NCBI GenBank assembly: GCA_031769625.1
Contig: JAUIMM010000113.1
Span: 14,728,501-14,792,500 of the forward strand
Origin: Taudactylus pleione
Taxonomy: Eukaryota; Chordata; Amphibia; Anura; Myobatrachidae
Length of the DNA: 64,000 nucleotides
Reading direction: 5' to 3'
A program made the translations under genes and the position numbers. Below, in pieces: positions 23,168 to 33,539 of this stretch. Below the pieces are notes generated by a model that did no database searches, had not been told where the DNA came from, and saw nothing but the letters and a program-made list of their open reading frames with translations. Within the stretch, counting starts at the first letter, position 1. Each line of letters starts with the position of its first letter.

Positions 23168-23951
23168 CAACGGACGCCAGTCTGCGAGGCTGGGGAGCAG
23201 TCATGGGTCCACACTTGTTCCAGGGCAGGTGGACTCGGGCGGAAACAGAGCTTCCAATAAACATCTTGGAGCTCCGTGCAGTATTCAATTCTCTCCAGCA
23301 GGCACATTGGGTTCTCCAAGGTCACCCAGTGCAAGTCCAGTCGGACAACGCTACCACCGTGGCCTACATAAATCGGCAAGGAGGAACCCGAAGTCGGGCG
23401 GCTCTCGTAGAGGTGTCCCGAATCCTTGCTTGGACGGAGCGCAATCTCCCGGCCATATCAGCAGTCTTCATCCCGGGAGCCCTAAACTGGGAGGCGGACT
23501 TTCTCAGTCGCCAGGACGTTCATCCGGGGGAATGGTCTCTGCACCAGGACGTCTTTCAACTTCTGGTGGACAGGTGGGGTCTTCCAGAGATCGACCTCAT
23601 GGTGTCACGGCACAACAACAAGTTGCCGGTGTACGGGTCTCGCACAAGAGACGAAAAGGCGTCTCTGGTGGATGCTCTGTCCGTCCGGTGGACGTTCCGT
23701 TTGCTTATCTGTTTCCTCCGTTTTCCCTTCTTCCACGGGTATTCCGGAAATTCAAACAGGAAGGAGGGACGCTCCTGTTGATAGCTCCCGTGTGGCCCCG
23801 GAGGCACTGGTTCTCAGACCTCCAGGGACTGTCCGTGGACATTCATCTGTGGTTGACGTTACGTCCGGACCTCCTGTCACAGGGTCCTTGTCTTCACCCG
23901 GACCTGACTCGGCTGTCTTTGACGGCGTGGCTGTTGAGACGGCCATGTTAA
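23140..23951 (+). pseudogene. DIRS RNase H and methyltransferase-like region
   Basis: In the frame after the indel, LLTTDASLRGWGAVM, NILELRAV and VQSDNATTVAYIN give the D-E-D residues of RNase H. AVFIPGALNWEADFLSR follows, a typical DIRS/LTR RNase H end. Next comes the WGLPEIDLMVSRHNNKLPVY block and, after another frameshift near 23690, AYLFPPFSLLPRVFRKFKQE and LIAPVWPRRHW. This block is known in DIRS elements as the DAM-like N6-adenine methyltransferase domain. The frame ends at TAA near 23949-23951 and overlaps the recombinase frame, the usual DIRS arrangement. Confidence 0.88.
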
Positions 23952-24967
23952 GGTCCAGGGGGTTTTCCAGCTCTGTAGTGCAAACAATGCTAAGGGCTCA
24001 GAAACCATCCTCTGCAAGGATATACCATCGTGTGTGGCATACGTTCTTCCAGTGGTGTCGGCCGAGAGGTTATGCTCCTCGGGAGTTCTGTCTGTCTAGA
24101 GTATCAGCTTTCCTACAGGCGGGACTGGACCATGGGCTTCGCCTTGCTTCTCTGAAGGTGCAGGTGTCTGCCCTGTCCATCTGGTTCCATCGTAGGATTG
24201 CTGCAATCCCTGATGTGCGCACTTTTATGCAAGGTGTTCTCAGAATTCAGCCACCTTTTGTTCCACTGGTAGCGCCTTGGGATTTAGCTGTGGTCCTGAG
24301 GGCTCTCCAGGGACTGCCGTTTGAACCACTGGGCTCAGTGGACCTCAAATGGCTGACAGCTAAAACTATTTTCCTTCTGGCCATTGCTTCGGTCAGACGT
24401 GTTTCTGACTTAGGGGCTCTGTCTTGTAGACCCCCTTTTCTGATTTTTCATAGGAACAGGGCGGTGCTGCGCACTCGTCCTGGTTTCCTTCCTAAAGTTG
24501 TTTCCAGTTTTCACATCAATGAGGAAATCGTTGTGCCGGCTTTTAACTCGCCTGATCTTTCAGTGGGTGAGGCCACTTTGGATGTTGTGCGGGCCTTAAG
24601 GATTTATGTTGACCGCACTTCTTCATTTAGGAAGTCGGACACCTTGTTTGTCCTCTATGGCTTCCGTAAAATGGGTTGTCCTGCTTCAGAGCAGACTTTG
24701 GCAGGCTGGATTCGTATGGCCATTTCAGAAGCTTATCTTCATGAAGGCCTTCCGGTTCCTTCCTCTGTGAGGGCTCATTCCACTAGGTCTGTGGGTCCTT
24801 AGTGGGCTGCTCGACGTGGTGCTTCTGCTGTCCAGATCTGCAAGGCTGCCACATGGTCCTCGGTCCATACCTTTGTGAGGTATTACGCGTTTGACACCTT
24901 TGCCTCTCAGGATGCTTCCTTCGGGCGGCGGATTCTCCTTTCAGCACAGGAGCGTCCCCACCCTTAA
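23672..24967 (+). pseudogene. DIRS tyrosine recombinase
   Basis: The recombinase overlaps the end of the RT/RNase H frame. An N-terminal SAM-like helical part (SSARIYHRVWHTFFQWC) is followed by the catalytic domain. The first arginine sits in IASVRRVSDLGAL, the H-x-x-R pair in RAHSTRS, and the nucleophile tyrosine in FVRYYAFDTF. A TAG at 24800-24802 replaces what is probably a tryptophan codon (TGG) just after the H-x-x-R box, so the tyrosine lies beyond the stop. In the same frame the sequence runs on to TAA 24965-24967. The enzyme would join the circular DNA intermediate to the chromosome; this copy cannot make it without readthrough. Confidence 0.9.
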
Positions 24968-24987
24968 AGGATACTGCTTTGGGACAT

Positions 24988-25099
24988 CCCCAAGGTATCC
25001 TGTGGATACCCTATGGACCCTGATGTAGAAAATAGGAGATATGGCAAGAACTTACCTTTGTTATCTCTATTTCTACGAAGTCCATAGGGTTCCACAGGA
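24988..25099 (+). repeat. DIRS internal complementary region
   Basis: The left part (24988-25032) is an exact inverse complement of the outer left terminal repeat (45 bases). The right part (25029-25099) is the inverse complement of the outer right end 25251-25321 (71 bases, one mismatch: GGCAAG against GGTAAG). The two parts share the central AAAA where the ends meet. In DIRS replication this region templates completion of both termini and circularisation. Confidence 0.92.
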
Positions 25100-25199
25100 C
25101 TCCCGCCCTGTCGCACCTGTGCTGCAGATGGGCTTTACTCTGGTCACCAGTTTTTCCGTCTCCCTCTGGTGAGAATGTGATTCTTTTGTGTGTCCAGAT

Positions 25200-25321
25200 C
25201 TTAACTCTATGGTGCCCGATGCCTGACGTCATCACCTATACCTCAAGGTATCCTGTGGAACCCTATGGACTTCGTAGAAATAGAGATAACAAAGGTAAGT
25301 TCTTACCATATCTCCTATTTT
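25200..25321 (-). repeat. DIRS right inverted terminal repeat plus extension
   Basis: Bases 25200-25280 pair with the left terminal repeat. The remaining ~41 bases form a right-end extension that matches only the internal complementary region. It ends CATATCTCCTATTTT, where the element ends. Confidence 0.88.
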
Positions 25322-25686
25322 GTCCCCGCTGAAATCCACCATTGCAGGTGCCTGTGTAATTTTTTAACGTAATTGACAGTAAAGGTCTTTCTCATAGAGC
25401 TTGTAGTTCATTTTGATGGACATCATCTTTTCCACATTTTGGGGAAGTAGTCTCAGGCTGATCACTGACAAGGTTCCCGGGTGTGCTGAAAACTCTTTCT
25501 GAGCGAGTACACTGGAAGGTGGGTGGGCAGCTCAGGTAAAGCAAAGACAGTGAATGTTCTTCATGTTGCCCATAGCAAGTAGCAACATGAACACTTTTCA
25601 TTTTTAGTTAGAACCTTAAATATATCCCCAAATTGCCTCTTTTTCCTGCCAGTAGTTATTTACATGTATCTCTTTCTCTTCAGATC
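25322..25686. other. Unassigned sequence
   Basis: No recognised feature. A pyrimidine-rich stretch before 25682 (TCTCTTTCTCTTCAG) may be the start of the first tandem unit described at 26139. Confidence 0.35.
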
Positions 25687-25689
25687 TGT

Positions 25690-26135
25690 GGGCCTGATTC
25701 AGACCCGCTCGCGAGCGCAGGACGCTCGCAAGCAGGTCGATGGTGCCCTACTGCGCATGCGCACGACGGAGGGAGCTCCGTCGTGCGCATGCGCGAGGCC
25801 CGGCTAGCGATGGGGTAGCCGTCGCTCCGGGTCTCGCACCACAGGGGGCGTGCTGTCGATGTTGATTGACAGCACGCCCCCTTTGGTTCCCATGGGAACG
25901 CCTACCGTCTGAAGCCGGCCCCACTGACATCAGTAGTGATGTCAGTGGGAGTGATTTTGGCTCTGATAGAGCCTAAATCACTCCAGGGCTTGCGGCAGCA
26001 AGACCCTACCGCAGGGTCTCCGTCTCCGTCACCCACAGTTATGCGAGCGTCCAAGAGGCCGCTCCATTTTCATGTAGGAGGGCCCTGATTCAGAGCGAGC
26101 GCTCTGGTCAGAGCATCCGGCTCTGAATCAGGCCC
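25690..26135. mobile_element. MITE, GGGCCTGATTCAGA family, complete
   Basis: The terminus GGGCCTGATTCAGA and its right partner CTGAATCAGGCCC are flanked by TGT on both sides (25687-25689, 26136-26138). The interior includes GGGGGCGTGCTGTCGATG and its complement, shared with the copies at 34010 and 46900. Confidence 0.82.
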
Positions 26136-26249
26136 TGTGTCCGTTGGGAAGAAAAAATAATCTCTTCATCCCTTCTGAGATGAAAATCCACTCCCAGCAA
26201 GCAGGCATGGCGCTCAAGAATTCCCAAGAAAGACACAACGTAAGACTTA

Positions 26250-26542
26250 TGGTGCATATACACGGTCAGATTTTTCTTCAGATCTGAACGATAACGATTT
26301 AAAAAATCGTTCAATCGTTCACAACTGAAGGAAAATCTGACATATGTGACATGTCTGAACGATGAACGATGCGCGTTCCCGATGGTCAGATATCTGACAT
26401 CTGATGTGTTTGCAGTCAGTTTTGGACGATTTCAGTCATTTTAATGTAGTCAAAAATCGTTCGTAGTTCAAATCGTTTGCAAAATCGTTCAAATTGTTGG
26501 TCAAATCGTTCATCTGACACATCTGACCGTGTGTATGCTCCA
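26250..26542. mobile_element. MITE, TGGTGCATACACACGGTCAGA family
   Basis: Inverted termini TGGTGCATA(T)ACACGGTCAGA and TGACCGTGTGTATGCTCCA, with TTA to the left and TAA to the right. The interior is rich in AAATCGTTC and its complement. Other copies are at 30109, 60604 and 60971. Confidence 0.78.
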
Positions 26543-26648
26543 TAAAACCTTAAATCTGAGATGTTGCATTTAATGCTCTGTTCCGCTTGTTCACATATCT
26601 GATCTGGTTAAGTGGACAGTGGGAACAACGGCAGTTTGAAGCCCACTA

Positions 26649-26934
26649 GGTGCATACACACGGTACGATCTGTACCACCAACGACTTGAAAGATATCTTT
26701 CAAAGATATCTTTCAGTGATTCATCCTGCCACATCTCTGAACAGGGAAAATTGATGATATCGTCCAAGTTGGCCTGCTTGCTGGACGATGAAAGATATCT
26801 TTATCGTCCATGTGGGAACGCGCATCGTTGGTCGATGGACGACCGTTCACTGCCTAAAAATGGACAATATATCGTTCAACGATATCATTATTGTTCATTT
26901 CGTTCAGGAAAATCGTCCCATGTGTATGCAGCAT
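26649..26934. mobile_element. Palindromic MITE, GGTGCATACACACGGTACGA
   Basis: A related but distinct family whose interior carries GAAAGATATCTTTC palindromes and CGTTCAACGATATC. The right end is CCATGTGTATGCAGCA. A small relic with GAAAGATATATC motifs lies near 29085-29215. Confidence 0.65.
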
Positions 26935-27122
26935 TACTCTGTTTTTTTTTAATGTCCCTGTACAGGTTGGGAAATGCCTTTACAGAAGGTTTGCAAAGGA
27001 TTATTTAAGTCAATTGTTTTTGGAAAGCACTCTTCCTGGTCTCCTTCTGGAATGAAAATCCACTCCTAGCCACAGAAGCAGGCACAGGATTCTCAAGAAA
27101 GATACAACGTAAGGCCTTAAAT

Positions 27123-27350
27123 CAGGGGTAGCCAACCTCGGTCCTCAAGAGCTAGTAACAGTTCACGTTTTCCAGACCACCTAGCAGGTGCACACGTGTA
27201 TTCATTACTCAGTGCCACATTTGAAAAGATCCACAAGTGGAGTTAATTATATATTACAGTTGTGATTCTGTGAGGAGACCTGGAAAACATGCACTGTTGG
27301 TAGATCTTGAGGCCCAGGGTTGGCTAAGATATATGATTTTAGGCAGGGGA
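27123..27350. mobile_element. hAT-type MITE, CAGGGGTAGCCAAC, copy in unit 2
   Basis: Flanked by CCTTAAAT on both sides (27115-27122, 27351-27358). The right end is diverged and extended relative to the copy at 27611. Confidence 0.75.
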
Positions 27351-27610
27351 CCTTAAATCATAGATCTTACGCTTGTCCACATATCTGTGCTGTTAAGTGG
27401 CACTTTGAGGCCACTAACTATGTTTTTTTTTATATCCCTGTACAGGTTGGGAAATGCCTTTACAGAAGGTTTGCAAAGGATTTTTTGAGTCAATTGTTTA
27501 TTTGTTTTTGGAAAGCACTCTTCCTGGTCCCCTTCTGGGATAAAAATCCACTCCTAGCCGCAGAAGTAGGCGCAGGAATCTCAAGAAAGACACAACGTAA
27601 GGCCTTAAAT

Positions 27611-27806
27611 CAGGGGTAGCCAACCTCGATCCTCGAGATCTCACGTTTTCCAGACGACCTAGCTGGTGCACAGGTGTATTCATAACTCGCGAACACATTT
27701 AGAAAGATCCACTGGTGGAGTTAATTATTACATTTGTGATTTTGTGAGGAGACCTGGAAAACATGCAGTGTTGGTAGCTCTCGAGAAACAGGGTTGACTA
27801 CCCCTG
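27611..27806. mobile_element. hAT-type MITE, CAGGGGTAGCCAAC, copy in unit 3
   Basis: Termini CAGGGGTAGCCAAC and GTTGACTACCCCTG, flanked by a perfect 8-bp duplication CCTTAAAT (27603-27610, 27807-27814). Same insertion as at 27123, copied by the tandem duplication. Confidence 0.85.
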
Positions 27807-27995
27807 CCTTAAATCATAGATCTTACGCTTGAGGCCACTAACTAAATATGTTTTTTTTAATGTCCCTGTACAGGTTGGGAAATGCTATTTCATGTGGAAA
27901 GCAGTACTAGAAGTTTTCCTGGTCCCCTTCTGGGATGAGAAAGTCAACTCCCAGCAGCAGCAGCAGCCATGCTCAAGGATTCTTCTGTGGCAAGG

Positions 27996-28449
27996 ACTGA
28001 TGTGAATGTATCACATTTTTTTTGTAAATGCCTCCTCCCCTCCCCTCCTCCCTCATAAATTTTTTTCGGTATCAAAAAACGAAATTACATTTACTACCAA
28101 TCAACCTTTCCGGTCCCTGCCCTGCCTTCAACTACATACATACTCCAACTCCCTCAGGCCTCTCTTGAATAGTAAAAGTATTTCCTGATGTGCCATGTTT
28201 GAAGTTGAACTGCCATGTGTTTGTGCCACCCACTGCTGCAGCTTAGCTTAGTCAGCCAGCTAGCTTGGTGCATAGTTTGGGCCTAAACTGGATGAAAACA
28301 ATATATTGAGCTGTGGGGTGGTCAAAATTAACTGGAAACGAGTGGAAATAAATGTTATTGAGGTTAATAATACTGTAGGAACAAAAAAGGCCCATTTTAT
28401 GTGATCTTAGCTGTTTTTATGATTTTTTAAGAAAATATCCAGATCTAAT
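27996..28449. other. Unassigned sequence
   Basis: No motif or repeat recognised. Confidence 0.4.
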
Positions 28450-28459
28450 CAAATGTAGA

Positions 28460-28920
28460 CGCCTGTTATTTTACCGATGCTGGGAGACCGGCGCCCGGCA
28501 TCCTGACCGAGCGGATGCCGGGCACCGCAGTGGACAGCCGCGGGGGGGAGGGTTAGGTTTAGGGCTCCCAGGGGGGACTTAGGGTTAGGCATCCCCCCGG
28601 GAGGTTAGGGTTAGGCTAGGGGGAGGGGGAGGGTTAGTCACCCCCGGGGGGAGGTTAGGGTTAGGCACCCCCCGGGGGATTTAGGTTTAGGCGGCGGGGA
28701 AGGGGGGGTTAGGTTTAGGCACTTAGAGGGGGGATTAGGGTTAGGCACAGGGGGGGAGGTTAGGGTTAGGCACCCTACAAGAGGGTTAGGGGGAAAAATA
28801 GGTTAGTTTATACCTACCTAGGGACGATCGGGATTTCCTCCTCTGTCGGCCAGCCGCTGTCGGGATTTGAACCGCCGGCCAGGGGTCCAGCGGTAATTCA
28901 TACCGATTCCGTTTTGCAGA
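28460..28920. repeat. GGTTAGGGTTAGGCAC-type repeat element
   Basis: The outer parts carry CCGGCATCCTGACCGAGCGG- and GATCGGGATTTC / GTCGGGATTTGAACC-like inverted blocks. The middle is a G-rich array of GGTTAGGGTTAGGCACCCCC. The same family occurs at 42778-43075 and 44631-45295. The TTAGGG strings are embedded in longer units and do not form a telomeric array. Confidence 0.65.
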
Positions 28921-28934
28921 TCTCCTTACATAAT

Positions 28935-29071
28935 TACTAGTGAAATAGTTAGCTGCACCTGTAGATCTTTTAAAATGTGTCAGTGAGTAATGAATACACC
29001 TGTACACATGCTGGGTGACCTGCAAAAAGTGAACTGTATGGGGTCTTGAGGACAGAGTTTGAGAACCACTG
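28935..29071 (-). mobile_element. hAT-type MITE fragment
   Basis: Only the half ending GTTTGAGAACCACTG remains, with the GATCTTTTAAAATGTGTCAG block of the 17824 family in reverse order. Confidence 0.6.
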
Positions 29072-30105
29072 CTTAGGCGATATACCGATGAAAGATATAT
29101 CATTCAGTCCTTCTGGTAGTGTGTACACACAATATGTCTGTGAAAGACATCTTTCACAGATATACTACATTGGCCATACTACACGGAAGATGAAATTTAT
29201 ATGAAAGATATATCTTATATATTTATTCCATGGACTCCACTATCACAAGATGTAAACATCATTAAACCTCCTCTAAAAGCTTTATTCCATTGTATATTGT
29301 CTGATATCTACCTGTTCACAGTAGATTACAAATAAATAAAGTTGATCAGAATGCAAAGAGCAATTCATCTCATTGATGACTTCACAGCATAGCAGGGACG
29401 GACTGGGCCTGGCAGTCCCCCTGTGCATGTGCCTGCAAAAGGGGCGTGGCCTCACATCAAAAGGGGTGTGGCCTCGCTTCACGGGGCATGTCGTGAGTCA
29501 CGGATTACCTACATAAAAATTATGCTCTACCAGGAAGAGGCAGCATGCACAAAGGGGGATTGGCTACACCATTTTGGGAGGCGGGACTATGTCACCCTGG
29601 TAATCTTGACCCCCAAAGAGAGGGCTGAGCCTGGGAACTTTGTACATGCCCACTCCCGTGTCAGCACCCCTTGTGATATCAACCCCCGCCCCCTTTATGT
29701 GAACTGTCATCATGAGTTCTGACTTTTACATCAAATTATATATATTATATACCATCAGTCTCAATGGCCTTATTTTTGGTGTGAATATTGCCTAACATTT
29801 TAGTACCTTTCAATGTGTGTTCTCGTATATGTATATTTTTTTATTGTTACTTTGTTATTTTATACTGATAATGAATTGTGAAACAGCCATTTAAGTGATA
29901 TTCTTCTTGATTTGTTTATAATTGGAAATATTTACCCATTTCCCAGTTTAGTGCTACAGGTATGTTTTCTACTAGCTCTCAGTTTAAAAACACATGAATA
30001 TATGACTCAGTAATGGGATTCTCATTGTTTAGAGTTAGGACCAGTCTTAGCACAAGCACCGTAAAGTGGTGAGCGGCTTATGTTATATTTGCAACTGTTT
30101 ATAAC
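29072..30105. other. Unassigned, with one hAT-like end at 29393
   Basis: CAGGGACGGACTGGG at 29393 resembles a hAT terminus, but no right end or duplication was found. Otherwise nothing recognisable. Confidence 0.4.
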
Positions 30106-30108
30106 TAA

Positions 30109-30389
30109 TGGTGCATACACACGGTCAGATTTCTTATTAGATATGAACGATAACGATTGTAAAAATCGTTCAATCGTTGAAATCTTTGACATGTAGGGCA
30201 TGCATCGACGAACGATGAGCGTTCCCACATGTCAGATAACGATCTCTGACATCGGCTGTGTTTGCAGTCAGATTTTGACGATTTAATTCATTTTAATAAT
30301 GTCAGAAATAGTTTATCGTTGATTAAATCGTTCAAATTGTTGTAAAAATCGTTCGATCGTTCATCAAATCTGACCGTGTGTATGCTCCA
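30109..30389. mobile_element. MITE, TGGTGCATACACACGGTCAGA family, complete
   Basis: Perfect 3-bp duplication TAA (30106-30108, 30390-30392) and inverted termini TGGTGCATACACACGGTCAG / TGACCGTGTGTATGCTCCA. Harbinger-type by duplication. Confidence 0.85.
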
Positions 30390-30572
30390 TAAGACTTCTG
30401 CATATTGCTCACCTATAGTGTGACAGCTTTTCTACTGGCTTACAGCAGTCTGTTGTGGGAATATTTTGTGCTTTCTAGATAACTCCTATCCTAGCACTTG
30501 TTTCCTCTTAGAAGTTTTAAATGGATTTGAGCAGCCTCCATTTTGGGAATCGTATTGTGTACTAGGATCACA

Positions 30573-30960
30573 GGGCCTGATTCAGCACGGAATTGCAATT
30601 ATGGTAATGCCGCAGGAGGCATCATCCCTGCTACATGCATTACTTTCCCGAGCTCATCGGATAATCTGCAATAACATCAGCTGGCTAAGTGACCCATGGG
30701 GTGACGCAAGCCGGCTGCCGCAGAAACAACATAGAGGCCAGGAAATCTCCGTCAGCCAACGGCCTCTTCCCTCCCCCCAACGCCGGCGTCACTCTCTCCC
30801 GCCCACAAATGGCAGCAGAATGTTAATCACTGACATTCTGCTGCCGGACTGCGTGCGATTACACACATGCGCTGCACATGCGCAGTATGGGTCCAGCGCC
30901 TGCGCAGATTCCCAACCATCGGGAATCTGCGTTCAGCAGTGAACTAGCTGAATAAGGCCC
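30573..30960. mobile_element. MITE, GGGCCTGATTCAGCACGGAA subfamily
   Basis: Left end GGGCCTGATTCAGC and right end GCTGAATAAGGCCC. The interior contains GGGAATCTGCG and TGCGCATGTGCAG-type blocks shared with 39489 and 49331. No matching duplication remains. Confidence 0.65.
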
Positions 30961-31500
30961 TTTATCTCCGTTCACTTTATCTCCTTCCAGGGCTTAGTAA
31001 ATAGTCCCCATAGTACTCTATTCATCTCTTTCCTTCACTTCCAGTCTTCTGGAGCTACAGTAACTTCTGCTCCTGAACATATGTATCATCTTGTAAACCT
31101 ATGTGGGTTGTTGGGAATCTAGATACACCTGAGTAAATTGAGACTAATAGCCCATACAAGGCTGCTTTCCCACTGCGAAGCGCATCTGCTGGCACTTGTA
31201 GTTCCACAAGTGCCAAAGAGCAGGCATTCTTGCACCTGTAGTCCCATTATAAGATACAATAGTTTACTTAAATTTCCCACTTTATTACCCCCGTACCCAA
31301 CGCTCCAGGGGTGCGGGGAAGAGCTCCAGGCTTCAGTCCAAGCCTGGGGTTAAGGGAGAGGGGGGACCAATTTTTTGGGGGGTCCCCACCTCCCCTGAGA
31401 TCCCTGGCTTGGCCTGATTGGCTTGGACTGATAAAGCTTTGGCCCTGGAGACCTGGTAATAGGGTCTCCGGGCAATGGCAATACAGCCCGGGTGTTTTGG
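30961..31500. other. Unassigned sequence
   Basis: Nothing recognised except a G-rich stretch around 31350-31390. Confidence 0.35.
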
Positions 31501-31506
31501 GTCCAG

Positions 31507-31655
31507 TGCTGGTTTTAAATATAGGGGGTACCCTACGCATTTTTTTTCCCCCTATATTTAAAACCAGGACTAGCCCCGCAGCCTGGTGTTGGTTTCTAAT
31601 TTAAGGTGGAATCCTACACATTTTGTTCCCCGTAATTTTAGAAACCAGGACTGTC
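31507..31655. repeat. Two adjacent hairpins
   Basis: GGTTTTAAATATAGGGGG (31511-31528) pairs with CCCCCTATATTTAAAACC (31549-31566). A second, diverged hairpin follows with TGGTTTCTAATTT and AATTTTAGAAACCA. The two share ACC-CTAC-CATTTT loops, so they are tandem copies of one palindromic unit. Confidence 0.7.
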
Positions 31656-33245
31656 TGGCAAATTTGGGGCTGGTTAAGCTTTAGGGGGGAGCATATGTCG
31701 TTTTTTTTTTTACTTGTAACCTTTTTTTCTATTTACAGGCAGAAACATACATAGATCACAGTGATATGTGTATGTTTCTGCCAAACTCGCAGATCACAGG
31801 CAGGTGAATTTTTTTCACGAGTTTTTACAGGAGAGTTCTCCCTTCTCATGAAAGTTTTGAAACTCTCTGCTTGGTAAATTCCCGAATCCTATCTTCACTA
31901 GTGAAAAGGTTCTCGAGTTTTGCAGATGGTTAATTGATGAAAGTTTGCTAACTCTCCAGTATTTTCCCGTAGCAAAGGAGATCTCTCTACCGAGTTTTAC
32001 ATTAGTAAATTTGAGAGTGGGAAAAAATGACCATAAAGTAATGTGACAAGAATCTATGAGTGCATTCATCCCTTAATGGTTATATTAGATAAATACAAAA
32101 GTTAAAAAAATACATTGTTGAAGTCCCTATAAAATCTTGACCCTAGTTACAGGATCGGAGCCATTTACCACAGCCCAAAGTTATCACATCCCCCTGAGGT
32201 GTCAGTAATCCATGTGGGCTTCATACACATATTATATGTAATTCAGCATTTTATGAGCGCAAATAGATCATATTCCTAAATCTGTAGCAGCAGATCTACT
32301 TATCAGGAGTTTATCACCTGTACATGATGTTATTATTCACTTGCAATGATCTCTTACATACATACAAATATAATGTTTTCCTACCAATTCTTGATCACAT
32401 ACATTAGAAGCATCCATTTATTCTCATCATTTCTCCATAATCCCTCCTCATATGTATTATTATCTTCATCTCTAGGTTCTCAGGTTACAGAACTCTCAGA
32501 TTTTCTTATGCTTTATCTAAGCTGAGCTTTCATCCTATCAGCCTCCCCACTTACTCCTGTCTCTTCACCTTTACAGGGAATTAATTAAGAAATAATGGCA
32601 ACGACAAACAAAATATATTTAAAAAATACATTTATTTATAGTTTTTATTACAAGTAAAATGCAACTTTCTTTCTCTGTATTATAAAATAGGGAATTCTTA
32701 CAAACTTGTCCTATAAGAGAAACAAGATGGTGGAAGCCTCATGACTCACAAAGAATCATCCTTCAGCACTCAGGAGAGGAAAAACCCCCTGTGGAGGAAA
32801 CCTCTGGGGACCCATGGCTGAAGGACTGCCCATCCCTCTGGGCATTAGGAGACTGTATAGAGTTTGCCCAGGCCCCCCACTTAGTGTCCATCCATATCGT
32901 GGGGTAACATTGTCTGGTGCTCATTATTGATCCCCAGTGTGATTACCAGACATTAGCGTTTAGATGGGTAACCCCATCTGTCTACGTTATATAGTGGAGG
33001 AGATAAAGTTCGTCCCTTTACCATTTTCATTCATTTTTTTCCCAATAGAGCTGCTGGTGTGCATGTATGTGGTGCCGGAACTTCCAGATCCAGCATTGGC
33101 AGGGGGCATTATACCCAGCACTGAATAGGAGTGGGGCTAATCCTCCACATGGTGGCTGCATATGATAAGATGAGCCCCACTCCTCCACAACGAAGGGGTT
33201 AAATGGAGCCCAAAGTATGAGATATAGTTGTAACATTTATTAATG
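31656..33245. other. Unassigned sequence
   Basis: Mostly AT-rich. Bases 32760-32960 weakly resemble the array at 35165 (GGGGTAACATTGTCTGGTG). No gene recognised. Confidence 0.35.
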
Positions 33246-33535
33246 TAACTTTCCGGATCTTGGACCCTTTGGGCAATGTCATCTACAGATGGCCAATAAA
33301 AGCCTATGAACTTTTCAATCAGGTTCTCCCAGTGTCCCCTGTGGCTCGCGCACCATATGCTGTATGCATAGAAAGACTCCCAGGTCATAAACCTGAAAGT
33401 CCGATCATCGCAAAGGACAGATCTTTTCAAAAGAGCTTTTCTTTGTGATTTTGATTACATTCTAGGTAGAAACCGCATTACTAACACCGGTATGTACCCG
33501 ATAAGTGGCGGGATGTACCGCATGCAATACAGCAG
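33246..33535. mobile_element. MITE remnant, CGGTATGTACCCGATAAGTGG family
   Basis: Shares AAAGCCTATGAAC, CCCAGGTCATAAACC, GCAAAGGACAG and the ACCGGTATGTACCCGATAAG end with copies at 38961 and 56457 and a fragment near 34851-35000. It abuts the exon-like segment at 33540. Confidence 0.6.
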
Positions 33536-33539
33536 CTGT

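Larger units (their letters stand above)
19532..25321 (+). mobile_element. DIRS-type tyrosine-recombinase retrotransposon, full-length but mutated
   Basis: The 5.8-kb element has the whole DIRS plan in order: left inverted terminal repeat, Gag, reverse transcriptase with RNase H and methyltransferase-like region, tyrosine recombinase, internal complementary region, and right inverted terminal repeat. DIRS elements integrate as circles through a tyrosine recombinase and make no target duplication; none is seen. The coding part contains about six frameshifts and one in-frame stop, so the copy is inactive. The internal complementary region still matches both termini almost perfectly, which argues for recent insertion. 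Confidence 0.92.
26139..27995. repeat. Tandem duplication, about four diverged units
   Basis: Units begin near 26139 (partial), 26942, 27435 and 27858. They share CCCTGTACAGGTTGGGAAAT, a CCTGGTCYCCTTCTGG block, AAAATCCACTCCTAGC and AAGAAAGACACAACGTAAG. Each is interrupted or shortened differently. Units 2 and 3 contain the same hAT MITE at the same site; unit 1 carries the uninterrupted site CCTTAAAT (26548-26555) plus two other MITEs. The short conserved part reads as an open frame in unit 3 but not in unit 2, so a coding role is uncertain. Confidence 0.75.

Noticed and set aside
22097..23781. Endogenous retrovirus Pol
   Set aside because: YLDD reverse transcriptase with RNase H is followed by a tyrosine recombinase, not an integrase, and the ends are inverted with an internal complementary region: this is DIRS.
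28540..28800. Interstitial telomere
   Set aside because: TTAGGG strings are separated by CACCCCCC and GGGGAGG segments and recur as a dispersed repeat with palindromic flanks.
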